Origin: Cloacibacterium normanense
GTDB lineage: Bacteria; Bacteroidota; Bacteroidia; Flavobacteriales; Weeksellaceae
DNA: 64,000 nt
Direction of reading: 5' to 3'
Assembly: GCF_002943105.1 (NCBI RefSeq)
Contig: NZ_PTPZ01000002.1
Location: 1 to 64,000, forward strand
Both the position numbers and the translations under genes were made by a program. Shown here piece by piece: positions 33,343 through 41,663 of this stretch (its first letter is position 1; every line of letters starts with the position of its first letter). The notes under the pieces are model-generated. The model did not search any database, was not told the DNA's origin, and saw nothing but the letters and a program-made list of their open reading frames with translations.

Positions 33343-34293
33343 TTAACAGAATTGCTGTACGATTTTATCTACGATAAATTGCGCCAGTTTTTCCTTGCTT
33401 TGATGCGTCCAACCTGCAATGTGCGGTGTAACAATGACTTGCTCTGAATCCAAAAGAAATTGCAAATCTTCTTTGTTTCTTGTGCTGAGCGAAGTCGAAG
33501 TATCTAGGTTTTCGAAAGAAGATTTTTCGTATTCTAAAACGTCTAATGCTGCAGCTTTTATTTTGCCAGATTTTAGAGCATCTACTAATGCAGAAGTTTT
33601 CACATTTTTACCTCTTGCAGTATTTACCAAATAGAAATTTTTCTTCATTTTCGAGATGAAATTTCCATCAACTAAATATTTCGTTGAAGCATCTAAAGGA
33701 ATATGCAAACTAAGAATATCTGAGCGTTCCTGTAATTCTTCTAAGGAAACTTGTTTGGCAAATTCATCTTCTAAATTTGGCAAAATATCATAAAAAATAA
33801 CTTCCACGCCAAAACCAGATAGTCTTTTTGCAGTAGCTTTTCCCATGTTTCCATAGCCAATAATTCCAAAGGTTTTCCCTAACAATTCATCACCTCTGTT
33901 TTCCTCACGTTTCCAGATTCCGTTTTTCACTTCTTCTGAAGCGATGAACAGACGATTCATGAGAATCAACAGCATCGCCACTACATGTTCTGCTACTGCA
34001 TCTCGATTACCTTCTGGAGAATTAATCAAAGAAATTCCTAGATTTTTGGCGGTTTCTAGGTCTATATTCTCCATTCCTGCTCCTACTCTAGCAATGAATT
34101 TGAGATTTGGGGCATTTTCTAGAAAATTTTTATCGAGAGGAATTCTGCTCCTGATGATAATTCCATCATATTGATTGATTTTCTGCAAAACCTCATCATA
34201 AGACGAAGTAAAATCTTCTTCCAAAATAAAACCTTTTGCTAGAAGTTGCTCGGTAATTAATGGATGATTGCTATCAAGAAGGAGAATTTTCAT
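33343..34293 (-). CDS. D-2-hydroxyacid dehydrogenase (SerA-like)
   Basis: 316-aa NAD-dependent dehydrogenase. The NAD motif is GIIGYGNMG (143-151); the catalytic triad is Arg227 (NTARGK), Glu254 (DVLEYE) and His291 (TPHIAGWT). It resembles the short D-3-phosphoglycerate dehydrogenases of Bacteroidota, but the substrate is uncertain. Residues 264-273 (DTSTSLSTRN) come from a repeat sequence inserted in the frame between the catalytic Glu and His; see the repeat entry. No serine-pathway gene is adjacent. Confidence 0.85.
   Translation of the reverse strand: MKILLLDSNHPLITEQLLAKGFILEEDFTSSYDEVLQKINQYDGIIIRSRIPLDKNFLENAPNLKFIARVGAGMENIDLETAKNLGISLINSPEGNRDAVAEHVVAMLLILMNRLFIASEEVKNGIWKREENRGDELLGKTFGIIGYGNMGKATAKRLSGFGVEVIFYDILPNLEDEFAKQVSLEELQERSDILSLHIPLDASTKYLVDGNFISKMKKNFYLVNTARGKNVKTSALVDALKSGKIKAAALDVLEYEKSSFENLDTSTSLSTRNKEDLQFLLDSEQVIVTPHIAGWTHQSKEKLAQFIVDKIVQQFC
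33485..33500 (-). repeat. CTTCGACTTCGCTCAG repeat inside a CDS
   Basis: The minus strand reads CTTCGACTTCGCTCAG, matching a dispersed repeat phrase (CTTCGACTCCGCTCAG type) that I recall from many bacterial genomes. It is in frame within the hydroxyacid dehydrogenase gene and encodes residues around 266-271. Confidence 0.55.
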
Positions 34294-34304
34294 TTTTTGA
34301 AATG

Positions 34305-34400
34305 GTAAAATTGTTGATTTGTAAACCGTAAAATCATTTATTGAAAATTTTAAAACTGCAATTTCACAGTTTTACAACTTAACGACTCTGCGACTTTACA
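34305..34400. repeat. Degenerate heptad-like repeats with hairpin
   Basis: The 116-bp gap between the dehydrogenase and thioesterase genes contains two weak period-7 runs (around 34310-34340 and 34367-34398) in opposite orientation, with an AAAACTG / CAGTTTT stem between them. Only the stem is convincing. Confidence 0.35.
34352..34373 (-). terminator. Possible terminator of the thioesterase gene
   Basis: AAAACTG / CAGTTTT stem, 8-base loop, then TTTTAAAATTTT on the minus strand, about 40 bp past the stop at 34410. Confidence 0.5.
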
Positions 34401-34409
34401 ATAAATAGT

Positions 34410-34925
34410 CTAACCAAATAACTTTTTAAGTTCTATAGAATCTTGAGCTTTCATTTTTCCCGAAAGAATTAGAGAAAGTTCTTTTCTACGAAGCGCTGCA
34501 TCAAATCTTGCTTTTTCAACATCAGATTGCGGAATAAGCTCAGGAATAGCAACTGGATGGTTATTTTTATCTACCGCTACGAAAGTATAAATTCCTTCGT
34601 TGGTATGAATTTTTTCTTTGGTGATGGGATTATCTAACCACACATCACAATAAATTTCCATAGACGTAGAAAACGCTCTAGAAACTTTGGCTTCTACCAC
34701 TACCACTCCACCTTCTGGAATAGGATATTTAAAAGAAACGTGATTTACAGAAGCGGTAACTACGGTAGATTCACTATGTCTTTGCGCTGCAATAGCAGCC
34801 GCTCTGTCCATTCTAGAAAGAAGCTCACCACCAAACATATTTCCTAATGCATTGGTTTCATTGGGAAGCACAATATTGGTCATAATAGTCCTGGTTTCTG
34901 CAGGAGTTTTCGCATTTTTTTCCAT
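34410..34925 (-). CDS. Acyl-CoA thioesterase (YciA/BACH-like hotdog)
   Basis: 171 aa hotdog-fold hydrolase of the BACH/YciA type. The signature NETNALGNMFGGELLSRMDR (about 22-41) holds the catalytic Asn/Asp-Gly helix and is followed by AAAIAAQRHSESTVVTASVNHVSF. It releases free CoA from acyl-CoA in the cytosol; the preferred chain is unknown. It starts 5 bp after the HU-CCDC81 gene and is likely cotranscribed with it. Confidence 0.85.
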   Translation of the reverse strand: MEKNAKTPAETRTIMTNIVLPNETNALGNMFGGELLSRMDRAAAIAAQRHSESTVVTASVNHVSFKYPIPEGGVVVVEAKVSRAFSTSMEIYCDVWLDNPITKEKIHTNEGIYTFVAVDKNNHPVAIPELIPQSDVEKARFDAALRRKELSLILSGKMKAQDSIELKKLFG

Positions 34926-34930
34926 AGAAA

Positions 34931-35617
34931 TTATTTAGAAATTCTTAATGAATCTGTTTTTGAAGTTTGTAATGAATCTTTTGGTACAATAGGATTTACC
35001 TTTGGCTTTTCGGGAATTCTGTGGGTAGAAGTTTTCACTGAAACTTTATCAAAAGATTTTTTTCCAAAAATTTGGTCCTGATAATTAATTGCCAAATAAA
35101 TAATAGCTCCTACTGGTAAAATGAATAGGAAAATCCAAAGAATAGAGTTATTAAAAACGTATTGATTATCTGATTCTGGTAAGTCTTCAGAGTTTTCACT
35201 GTTTTGAATTTGCTCTAAACTGATTTCTTCGAGTCCAAAAAATTTAGGCGTATTGGTATATTTTTTTTGGTCTAAAAGTTTTATAACATTTTCCTCTCGT
35301 GAAAATTCACCTATTTCGTCTATTGTAATTTTTTGTTCGGCTTGTAATGCTTCTACCCAAGAAATTACTTCTTCTTTGATTAGAGACTGTACTACAAATA
35401 AATTTTCGCCTGTCTTCTCAACAATATATTTAGCAAAATCTGCATTGAAAACATTTTTATTTTCTACGAAAGAAATTTCATAGGTAGGTGGCAAGATTTT
35501 AGAGGATTGCTCATCTAAAGTAGCCGATTTTTTCTTGAGGGTAAAAACACCAAAACCAGGAAGTTCTGCGCTTCCTTTTTCTTGCAAATAATTGTATAGA
35601 TGTAATCCTAAATTCAT
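34931..35617 (-). CDS. HU-CCDC81 domain membrane protein
   Basis: Start chosen at ATG 35617 (MNLGLHLYNYL), giving 228 aa. The N-terminal two HU-like repeats (GSAELPGFGVFTLKK, about 14-28, and ITIDEIGEFSRE, about 95-106) are the bacterial CCDC81-type HU pair. A membrane segment follows (about 162-180) with a periplasmic Pro/Lys-rich tail. In many Bacteroidota such proteins end in a peptidoglycan-binding SPOR domain; none is visible here. It may link the envelope to a cytosolic partner (inference). Confidence 0.7.
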   Translation of the reverse strand: MNLGLHLYNYLQEKGSAELPGFGVFTLKKKSATLDEQSSKILPPTYEISFVENKNVFNADFAKYIVEKTGENLFVVQSLIKEEVISWVEALQAEQKITIDEIGEFSREENVIKLLDQKKYTNTPKFFGLEEISLEQIQNSENSEDLPESDNQYVFNNSILWIFLFILPVGAIIYLAINYQDQIFGKKSFDKVSVKTSTHRIPEKPKVNPIVPKDSLQTSKTDSLRISK

Positions 35618-35653
35618 TTGGCACAAATTTAATATTTTTTGTTGAGTTGAAAT

Positions 35654-35680
35654 AAAAAAGACTGCTTAAAGAAACAGTCA
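35654..35680 (-). terminator. Terminator of the TonB-dependent receptor gene
   Basis: GACTG / CAGTC stem with a 10-base loop and six T on the minus strand, 66 bp past the receptor stop. Confidence 0.7.
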
Positions 35681-35745
35681 TTTTTATTTTTATCCATTTA
35701 AAGGAAATTCTAACTATAAAAAATCACTAGATTTTTAAATTTCAA

Positions 35746-37851
35746 TTATTTAACTTTGAACATTAATCCTAACGTAAAATTTCTGCCAGCTTGTGCATAA
35801 TAGTAAGGTCCATCATACACAAAACCGTTATTTACATAATTTTTGTCAAAAATATTATTCAGTAAAAATTGTAAACTCACGTCTTGTTTTGCAATTTTAA
35901 ACTCATATTGTGCATTAAAATCAGTCAAGAAATAATCATTCAGTTGTAGTGATTGGGTTTCTGTGTTGTCCAAATATTGCTTTCCAATATATTGATTATT
36001 AATATTTAACTGTAAATTTTTAATAGGCTTATACTGAATTATAGCATTGGCAATAATATTAGGAGAGAAAGAAATGTCAGTATTGCCCAAATTGGTTACT
36101 GTAGAATTTTCTTCAATTTTGAAATCTACATTTTTATTCTGACTCAAAGTAATATTTCCTAATAGGTTCAGTTTTTCTGAAACTTTAGCCAAAGTTCCCA
36201 ATTCTAAACCTAATCTGTAAGATTTGCCTGAATTCATTTTGATAAATTCTCCCACCATGTTTATTTGTCCACTTAAAACCAATTGATTTACATAGTTCAT
36301 GTAATAAGCGTTTGCTGTAAAAGAAACGTTTCCAAACGTTTTTTCTAAACCGAGCTCAAAATCATGCAATTTTTCTGGCTTCGTATTAGGATTGGCAAAT
36401 AAATCATCACGGTTAGGTTCTCTGTGAGCATGAGCATAAGAGAAAAATAATTTCCCATTTTCTATCTGATAATTCACCCCGAATTTTGGATTAAAAAACG
36501 TCCATTTTTGACTTAAATCTGCTCCTTCTTCTGCATTTTCATCTAAAATATATGTTTTATAGTCAATATTTCTAAGTTGTAAATCTCCAAAAAACTCTAG
36601 TTTTTCCATTTTGTAAATGGCCTTCGCAAAACCTGAAACTTCATTTTTCAAAGCATTATTTCTGTAATATTCGTGCTCGAAAATATTAGTATACTTCACT
36701 CCCGATACATTACCAAAATGCCTCCCAAAATATTGATTTGCAGCCACTCCGAAATTCAAATTCAGATTTTCAAAATTCCCATAAAGATTAGAAACCACAC
36801 CATAAAAATCATTGTCTAACCATTTTTTTCTAATGAAATCTGTTCTGGTAATGGTATTTCCGTTTTCTACGATATTGGGCAAATCATATTTAGAAAATTT
36901 AGCATCTTGCTTATAATTTTCGTAATAACCTTCTCCGTGCGTAAGGTGAAAAGTTGTTTCCAGATTCCATTTTTCAGAGAATTTTTGTTCCCAAAGTAAA
37001 TGATAATGGTTTTGTCTGTAATTATCGGTTTCATTATCATAAAACCCAATAATATTTTCCCAATTAGCATCATAAATTGCTCCAGAATAATTGAATTTTG
37101 GGTTAGATTCATAGGTAGCTTTATCAATTCCATTCCACGCTTGATACGTTTTTTCTTTTCCACCGAAAGTTAAAAATCTCAATTTCGTATTGCCTTTTTC
37201 GAAGAGCGCATTGATATTGTAAGAATTTAATTTTGAAAAAGCTCTATCAATGTAACCATCTGAATTAATGATAGAATATCTTGCCGAAACCGAAAGTAAA
37301 TTGTTCAAAAACTTTCCTGTTCCTGCTTCAAAGGAATGTTTAAAGGTATTAAAACTTCCTGCGCTTTGATTGGTCAAAAAATAAGGTTTCTCCTCTGGAT
37401 TTTTGGTCAAAATATTCACACTTGCTCCGAAACTTGCTGTTCCATTGCTAGAAGTTCCTACTCCTCTTTGGATGACAATCTGCGATGCAGAACTTGCCAT
37501 GTCTGGAATATTCACAAAAAAAGTTCCTTGACTTTCTGAATCATTGTACGGAACACCATTCAGCATTACATTAATACTTGTTCCAGCGCTTCCTCTAATT
37601 CTGAAACCAGTGTAACCCACTCCGTTTCCAGCATCGGAAGTTGCAACTACTGACATTTGATTTTTGAGCAAAATAGGCAAATCCTGACCTAGATTTTTGG
37701 CTCCTAAATCTTTTTGTACGTTAATAATTTCTTTGGAAACCGGCAGCCTTTTCGTAAAGCTAACTTCTTGAATTTCTTTTACTTGCGCTGTATCTATTTG
37801 CGCAGAAAGAACAGAGCTCATTCCAAGCCCTAAAATAATAAATCCTTTCAT
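35746..37851 (-). CDS. TonB-dependent receptor under TPP control, predicted thiamine uptake
   Basis: Start chosen at ATG 37851 (MKGFIILGLG), 701 aa; the longer frame to 37935 would run into the riboswitch. Signal peptide 1-18, then a plug domain (about 45-150: GYTGFRIRGSAGTSINVMLNGVPYND region and RGVGTSSNG) and a C-terminal barrel ending FTLGLMFKVK. There is no N-terminal carboxypeptidase-like domain. The TPP riboswitch directly upstream indicates that it imports thiamine or a precursor across the outer membrane; no inner-membrane carrier is adjacent. Followed by a terminator, so monocistronic. Confidence 0.88.
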   Translation of the reverse strand: MKGFIILGLGMSSVLSAQIDTAQVKEIQEVSFTKRLPVSKEIINVQKDLGAKNLGQDLPILLKNQMSVVATSDAGNGVGYTGFRIRGSAGTSINVMLNGVPYNDSESQGTFFVNIPDMASSASQIVIQRGVGTSSNGTASFGASVNILTKNPEEKPYFLTNQSAGSFNTFKHSFEAGTGKFLNNLLSVSARYSIINSDGYIDRAFSKLNSYNINALFEKGNTKLRFLTFGGKEKTYQAWNGIDKATYESNPKFNYSGAIYDANWENIIGFYDNETDNYRQNHYHLLWEQKFSEKWNLETTFHLTHGEGYYENYKQDAKFSKYDLPNIVENGNTITRTDFIRKKWLDNDFYGVVSNLYGNFENLNLNFGVAANQYFGRHFGNVSGVKYTNIFEHEYYRNNALKNEVSGFAKAIYKMEKLEFFGDLQLRNIDYKTYILDENAEEGADLSQKWTFFNPKFGVNYQIENGKLFFSYAHAHREPNRDDLFANPNTKPEKLHDFELGLEKTFGNVSFTANAYYMNYVNQLVLSGQINMVGEFIKMNSGKSYRLGLELGTLAKVSEKLNLLGNITLSQNKNVDFKIEENSTVTNLGNTDISFSPNIIANAIIQYKPIKNLQLNINNQYIGKQYLDNTETQSLQLNDYFLTDFNAQYEFKIAKQDVSLQFLLNNIFDKNYVNNGFVYDGPYYYAQAGRNFTLGLMFKVK

Positions 37852-37910
37852 TCTGATGTTGCAAAAAATTAAACAAATCGAATAAAAGGATGCCACGTGT
37901 GAAAAATACA

Positions 37911-37994
37911 TCAAAGACGTTTCCATAAACAGCATTACCTGTTCTATGTTCTTTGGGTATAATCTCAGCTTTTTACAGCACCCCTTTTTCTTGA
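37911..37994 (-). promoter_or_regulatory. TPP riboswitch (THI element)
   Basis: Reading the minus strand: GGGGTGC (37984-37978), then AGCTGAGATTATACCC, then ACAGGTAATGCTGTTTATGGAAA. These are the conserved pyrimidine-sensor (CTGAGA) and diphosphate-sensor boxes of the TPP riboswitch. P1 can form between TCAAGAAA and TCTTTGA at the ends. It lies 60 bp upstream of the receptor start and 19 bp after the DUF2752 stop. Confidence 0.9.
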
Positions 37995-38013
37995 GTGCAA
38001 ATGTATAAAATTT

Positions 38014-38382
38014 TTATAAATTTCTAAAAATACCGAAAAGAATTACGATAAAGAACAAAATTAGTATTGTTTTCTTGCCGATGAGCAACTGTCTCAACTT
38101 AGCAAATTTTTCTTGAAAAAAACTGGTAAAGAAAATCAATGAAAAATAGGGAATTGCGATTAATACAAGTGCATTTTGGTGAAATGCTTCTCTGAAATTC
38201 AAATGTAAAATTTCGTGAAACGCTCTTTGTGAACCACAACCTGAACACTGGTAACCCGTAATCTTATAAAAAGGACAAGAAATAAAAAAATACTCTTGTT
38301 CATAAGGATTTAGAAAAAAATAATAACCCATTATAACTAGTATTATAACTACAAAAATCCATTTTTTTTCACCCTTGTACAT
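38014..38382 (-). CDS. DUF2752 membrane protein
   Basis: 122 aa with three hydrophobic segments (about 8-22, 70-85, 103-119). Between them lies the DUF2752 signature CPFYKITGYQCSGCGSQRAFH (Cys-rich, with the CxGCGxxR core). Function unknown; the conserved cysteines face one side of the membrane. It precedes the TPP riboswitch on the same strand but is outside its control. Confidence 0.85.
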   Translation of the reverse strand: MYKGEKKWIFVVIILVIMGYYFFLNPYEQEYFFISCPFYKITGYQCSGCGSQRAFHEILHLNFREAFHQNALVLIAIPYFSLIFFTSFFQEKFAKLRQLLIGKKTILILFFIVILFGIFRNL

Positions 38383-38487
38383 AAAACAAATGTAATTCTA
38401 AACTTTAAATTTTACAAGATTGATTTAAATAATATGCTTCATCTATAAAATTTTAAAAAAAGATATCCTCTGCAAATTAAATTTTCT

Positions 38488-38495
38488 TACTTTTG
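38488..38495 (+). promoter_or_regulatory. -7 element of acnB
   Basis: TACTTTTG matches TAnnTTTG; no TTTG at the usual spacing. It implies a leader of about 90 nt before acnB. The rest of the 208-bp gap is A/T rich. Confidence 0.5.
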
Positions 38496-38590
38496 AGCAT
38501 CATTATAAAAAGATTGATGATTATAAAAATTTTAACTACTAAAGAACAGTAAATCATCTAATTATTAAGTTTAAAAAGACTTCAAAAATT

Positions 38591-41374
38591 ATGAATATTT
38601 ATCAGGATTACATCCAGGAAATCGAAGAAAGAAAAGCACAGGGTCTTCACCCAAAACCTATTGACAGTGCAGAATTACTAAGCGAAATTATTGAGCAAAT
38701 TAAAGATACAGCAAATGAGTACAGAGCTGATTCTCTTAACTTTTTCATCTTTAACACTTTACCGGGCACAACTAGTGCAGCTGGTGTAAAAGCTAAGTTT
38801 TTAAAGGAAATCATCCTTGGTGAATCTGTAGTTGAAGAAATCACTCCTACGTTTGCATTTGAACTTTTGTCTCACATGAAAGGTGGACCTTCTATCGAAG
38901 TTCTTCTTGATTTAGCTTTAGGAAATGATGAAGCCACTGCAAAACAAGCCGCTGAAGTTCTTAAAACTCAAGTTTTCTTGTATGATGCTGATACAGCGCG
39001 TTTAAAAGAAGCTTATGAAACAGGAAATGTAATCGCTAAGGATATTTTGGAAAGCTATGCAAAAGCAGAGTTTTTCACAAAACTTCCAGAAGTTCCAGAA
39101 GAAATTAAAGTTGTGACTTATATCGCTGCAGAAGGTGATATTTCAACTGATTTATTATCTCCAGGGAATCAAGCTCACTCACGTTCTGACCGTGAATTAC
39201 ACGGAAAATGTATGATGTCTCCTGCTCAACAGGAAGAAATAAAAGCTTTACAAGCTCAACATCCTGATGCAAGTGTAATGCTTATTGCAGAAAAAGGAAC
39301 AATGGGAGTTGGTTCTTCTCGTATGTCTGGTGTGAACAACGTTGCACTTTGGACTGGGAAACAAGCAAGTCCTTACGTACCTTTCGTAAACATCGCTCCA
39401 ATTGTAGCTGGAACTAATGGAATTTCTCCAATTTTCTTAACTACAGTTGATGTAACTGGAGGTATCGGAATCGACCTTCAAAACTGGGTGAAAAAAGTGG
39501 ACGAAAACGGAAACCCTGTTAGAAATGAAAACGGTGATATCATTTTAGAAGAAAAATATTCAGTCGCTACAGGAACTGTTTTGACCATCAATACCAAAGA
39601 AAAGAAATTATATAACGGAGAAACTGAATTGAAAGATATTTCAAAATCATTTACTCCTCAAAAATTAGAATTTATAAGAGCTGGTGGTTCTTACGCCATC
39701 GTTTTTGGTAAAAAAATCCAAACATTTGCTGCAAAAACTTTAGGAATTACTGCACCAACGGTTTTTGCACCTTCTAAAGAAATTTCTATCGAAGGACAAG
39801 GACTTACCGCTGTTGAAAAAATCTTCAACAGAAATGCAGTAGGTGTTCCAGAAGGTAAAGTTTTACACGCTGGTTCTGATGTGAGAGTTGAAGTAAACAT
39901 CGTTGGTTCTCAAGATACTACAGGTTTAATGACCGCTCAAGAACTAGAATCTATGGCTGCAACGGTGATTTCTCCAATTGTAGATGGAGCGTATCAGTCA
40001 GGCTGTCACACCGCTTCAGTTTGGGATAAAAAATCGCAGGCTAACATTCCTAAATTAATGAAATTCATGAACGATTTCGGGGTTATCACAGCTCGTGACC
40101 CGAAAGGTGAATATCACGCAATGACAGACGTTATTCATAAAGTTCTTAATGATATTACGGTAGACGAATGGGCAATCATCATCGGAGGAGATTCTCACAC
40201 AAGAATGTCTAAAGGTGTGGCTTTCGGCGCTGACTCTGGAACTGTAGCGCTTGCTTTGGCAACAGGTGAGGCTTCAATGCCAATTCCTGAATCTGTAAAA
40301 GTGACTTTCAAAGGCGAAATGAAAAAGCATATGGATTTCCGTGATGTAGTTCATGCAACTCAGGCTCAGATGTTGAAGCAATTTGACGGAGAAAACGTTT
40401 TCCAAGGTAGAATTATTGAGGTTCATATCGGAACGCTTCCTGCCGACCAAGCATTTACCTTCACAGACTGGACTGCAGAAATGAAAGCGAAAGCTTCAAT
40501 TTGTATCTCAGAAGACGATACTTTGATCGAATCATTGGAAATTGCAAAAAGCAGAATCCAGATTATGATCGATAAAGGAATGGACAATAAAAATCACGTT
40601 CTACAAGGTTTAATCAATAAAGCAAATAAGAGAATTGAGGAAATCAGAACTGGTGACAAACCTGCTTTAACTCCAGATGCTAATGCTAAATATTACGCTG
40701 AAGTTGTGGTAGATTTAGATCAAATCGTTGAACCAATGATTGCAGACCCAGATGTAAACAACGAAGACGTTTCTAAAAGATATACACACGATACCATTAG
40801 AGACCTTACTTATTATGGAGGTGAGAAAAAAGTTGACCTTGGTTTCGTAGGTTCTTGTATGGTTCACAAAGGTGACCTTAAAATCGTTTCTCAAATGTTG
40901 AGAAATCTTGAAAAACAAAATGGTAAAGTAGAATTCCAAGCGCCATTGGTTGTAGCCGCTCCTACTTATAACATCATTGATGAATTAAAAGCTGAAGGTG
41001 ACTGGGAATTACTTGAAAAATATTCAGGTTTTGAATTTAACGATGCAGCTCCAAAAGGCGAAGCTCGTACTCAATATGAAAATATGATGTATCTTGAGCG
41101 TCCAGGTTGTAATCTTTGTATGGGTAACCAAGAAAAAGCGGAAAAAGGAGACACTGTTTTGGCAACTTCCACCCGTCTTTTCCAAGGAAGAGTAGTTGAA
41201 GATTCTGACCGTAAAAAAGGAGAATCTCTATTGGCTTCTACTCCAGTTGTAGTATTGTCTGCAATCTTAGGTCGTATTCCAAGTATTGACGAGTACAAAA
41301 CAGCTGTTGAAGGAATCAACTTAACTACTTTCGTTCCATCTATTAAAGAACTGGTAACTGTTGGTCATTTTTAA
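38591..41374 (+). CDS. acnB: Aconitate hydratase B / 2-methylisocitrate dehydratase
   Basis: Interconverts citrate and isocitrate in the TCA cycle; AcnB enzymes also accept 2-methylisocitrate. The 927 aa show the AcnB order: N-terminal HEAT-like domain (about 1-160), swivel domain, then catalytic domains. The [4Fe-4S] ligands are Cys756 (GSCMVHKG) and Cys840/Cys843 (CNLCMG). SGCHTASVWDKKSQ is the family-specific segment. Length is slightly above the E. coli enzyme. It is followed by a terminator and then a second, unrelated-subclass aconitase. Confidence 0.95.
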   Translation: MNIYQDYIQEIEERKAQGLHPKPIDSAELLSEIIEQIKDTANEYRADSLNFFIFNTLPGTTSAAGVKAKFLKEIILGESVVEEITPTFAFELLSHMKGGPSIEVLLDLALGNDEATAKQAAEVLKTQVFLYDADTARLKEAYETGNVIAKDILESYAKAEFFTKLPEVPEEIKVVTYIAAEGDISTDLLSPGNQAHSRSDRELHGKCMMSPAQQEEIKALQAQHPDASVMLIAEKGTMGVGSSRMSGVNNVALWTGKQASPYVPFVNIAPIVAGTNGISPIFLTTVDVTGGIGIDLQNWVKKVDENGNPVRNENGDIILEEKYSVATGTVLTINTKEKKLYNGETELKDISKSFTPQKLEFIRAGGSYAIVFGKKIQTFAAKTLGITAPTVFAPSKEISIEGQGLTAVEKIFNRNAVGVPEGKVLHAGSDVRVEVNIVGSQDTTGLMTAQELESMAATVISPIVDGAYQSGCHTASVWDKKSQANIPKLMKFMNDFGVITARDPKGEYHAMTDVIHKVLNDITVDEWAIIIGGDSHTRMSKGVAFGADSGTVALALATGEASMPIPESVKVTFKGEMKKHMDFRDVVHATQAQMLKQFDGENVFQGRIIEVHIGTLPADQAFTFTDWTAEMKAKASICISEDDTLIESLEIAKSRIQIMIDKGMDNKNHVLQGLINKANKRIEEIRTGDKPALTPDANAKYYAEVVVDLDQIVEPMIADPDVNNEDVSKRYTHDTIRDLTYYGGEKKVDLGFVGSCMVHKGDLKIVSQMLRNLEKQNGKVEFQAPLVVAAPTYNIIDELKAEGDWELLEKYSGFEFNDAAPKGEARTQYENMMYLERPGCNLCMGNQEKAEKGDTVLATSTRLFQGRVVEDSDRKKGESLLASTPVVVLSAILGRIPSIDEYKTAVEGINLTTFVPSIKELVTVGHF

Positions 41375-41412
41375 TACATTGTAAACTAAAGTCGAAAGAC
41401 TTTTTAAATATA

Positions 41413-41450
41413 AATTGGAAGATTTCTTGAGAAGTCTTCCAATTTTTTTT
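41413..41450 (+). terminator. Terminator of acnB
   Basis: 10-bp stem AATTGGAAGA / TCTTCCAATT and eight T. The rest of the gap 41451-41663 before acnA is A/T rich with nothing I recognise. Confidence 0.9.
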
Positions 41451-41663
41451 ATCATAAAATATTACATTTCACAAAATAATATTAATTTTAGCTTTAAATA
41501 AAATTCAATTTCAAAAGTGAATTAATTGGTATTAAAAATTCAAACCATAGACTATTTTAATATTTTATCAATCCTGTAGGAATAGAATTTGATGGAGAAT
41601 AATAACATCATTATCCTTTCATTTGATTCTCAAATGCAAACTTTAAACAAAAAATAAATAGAT

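Noticed and set aside
37852-37935. Upstream extension of the TonB-dependent receptor frame
   Set aside because: The extra 28 residues would be encoded by the 3' part of the TPP riboswitch and delay the signal peptide.
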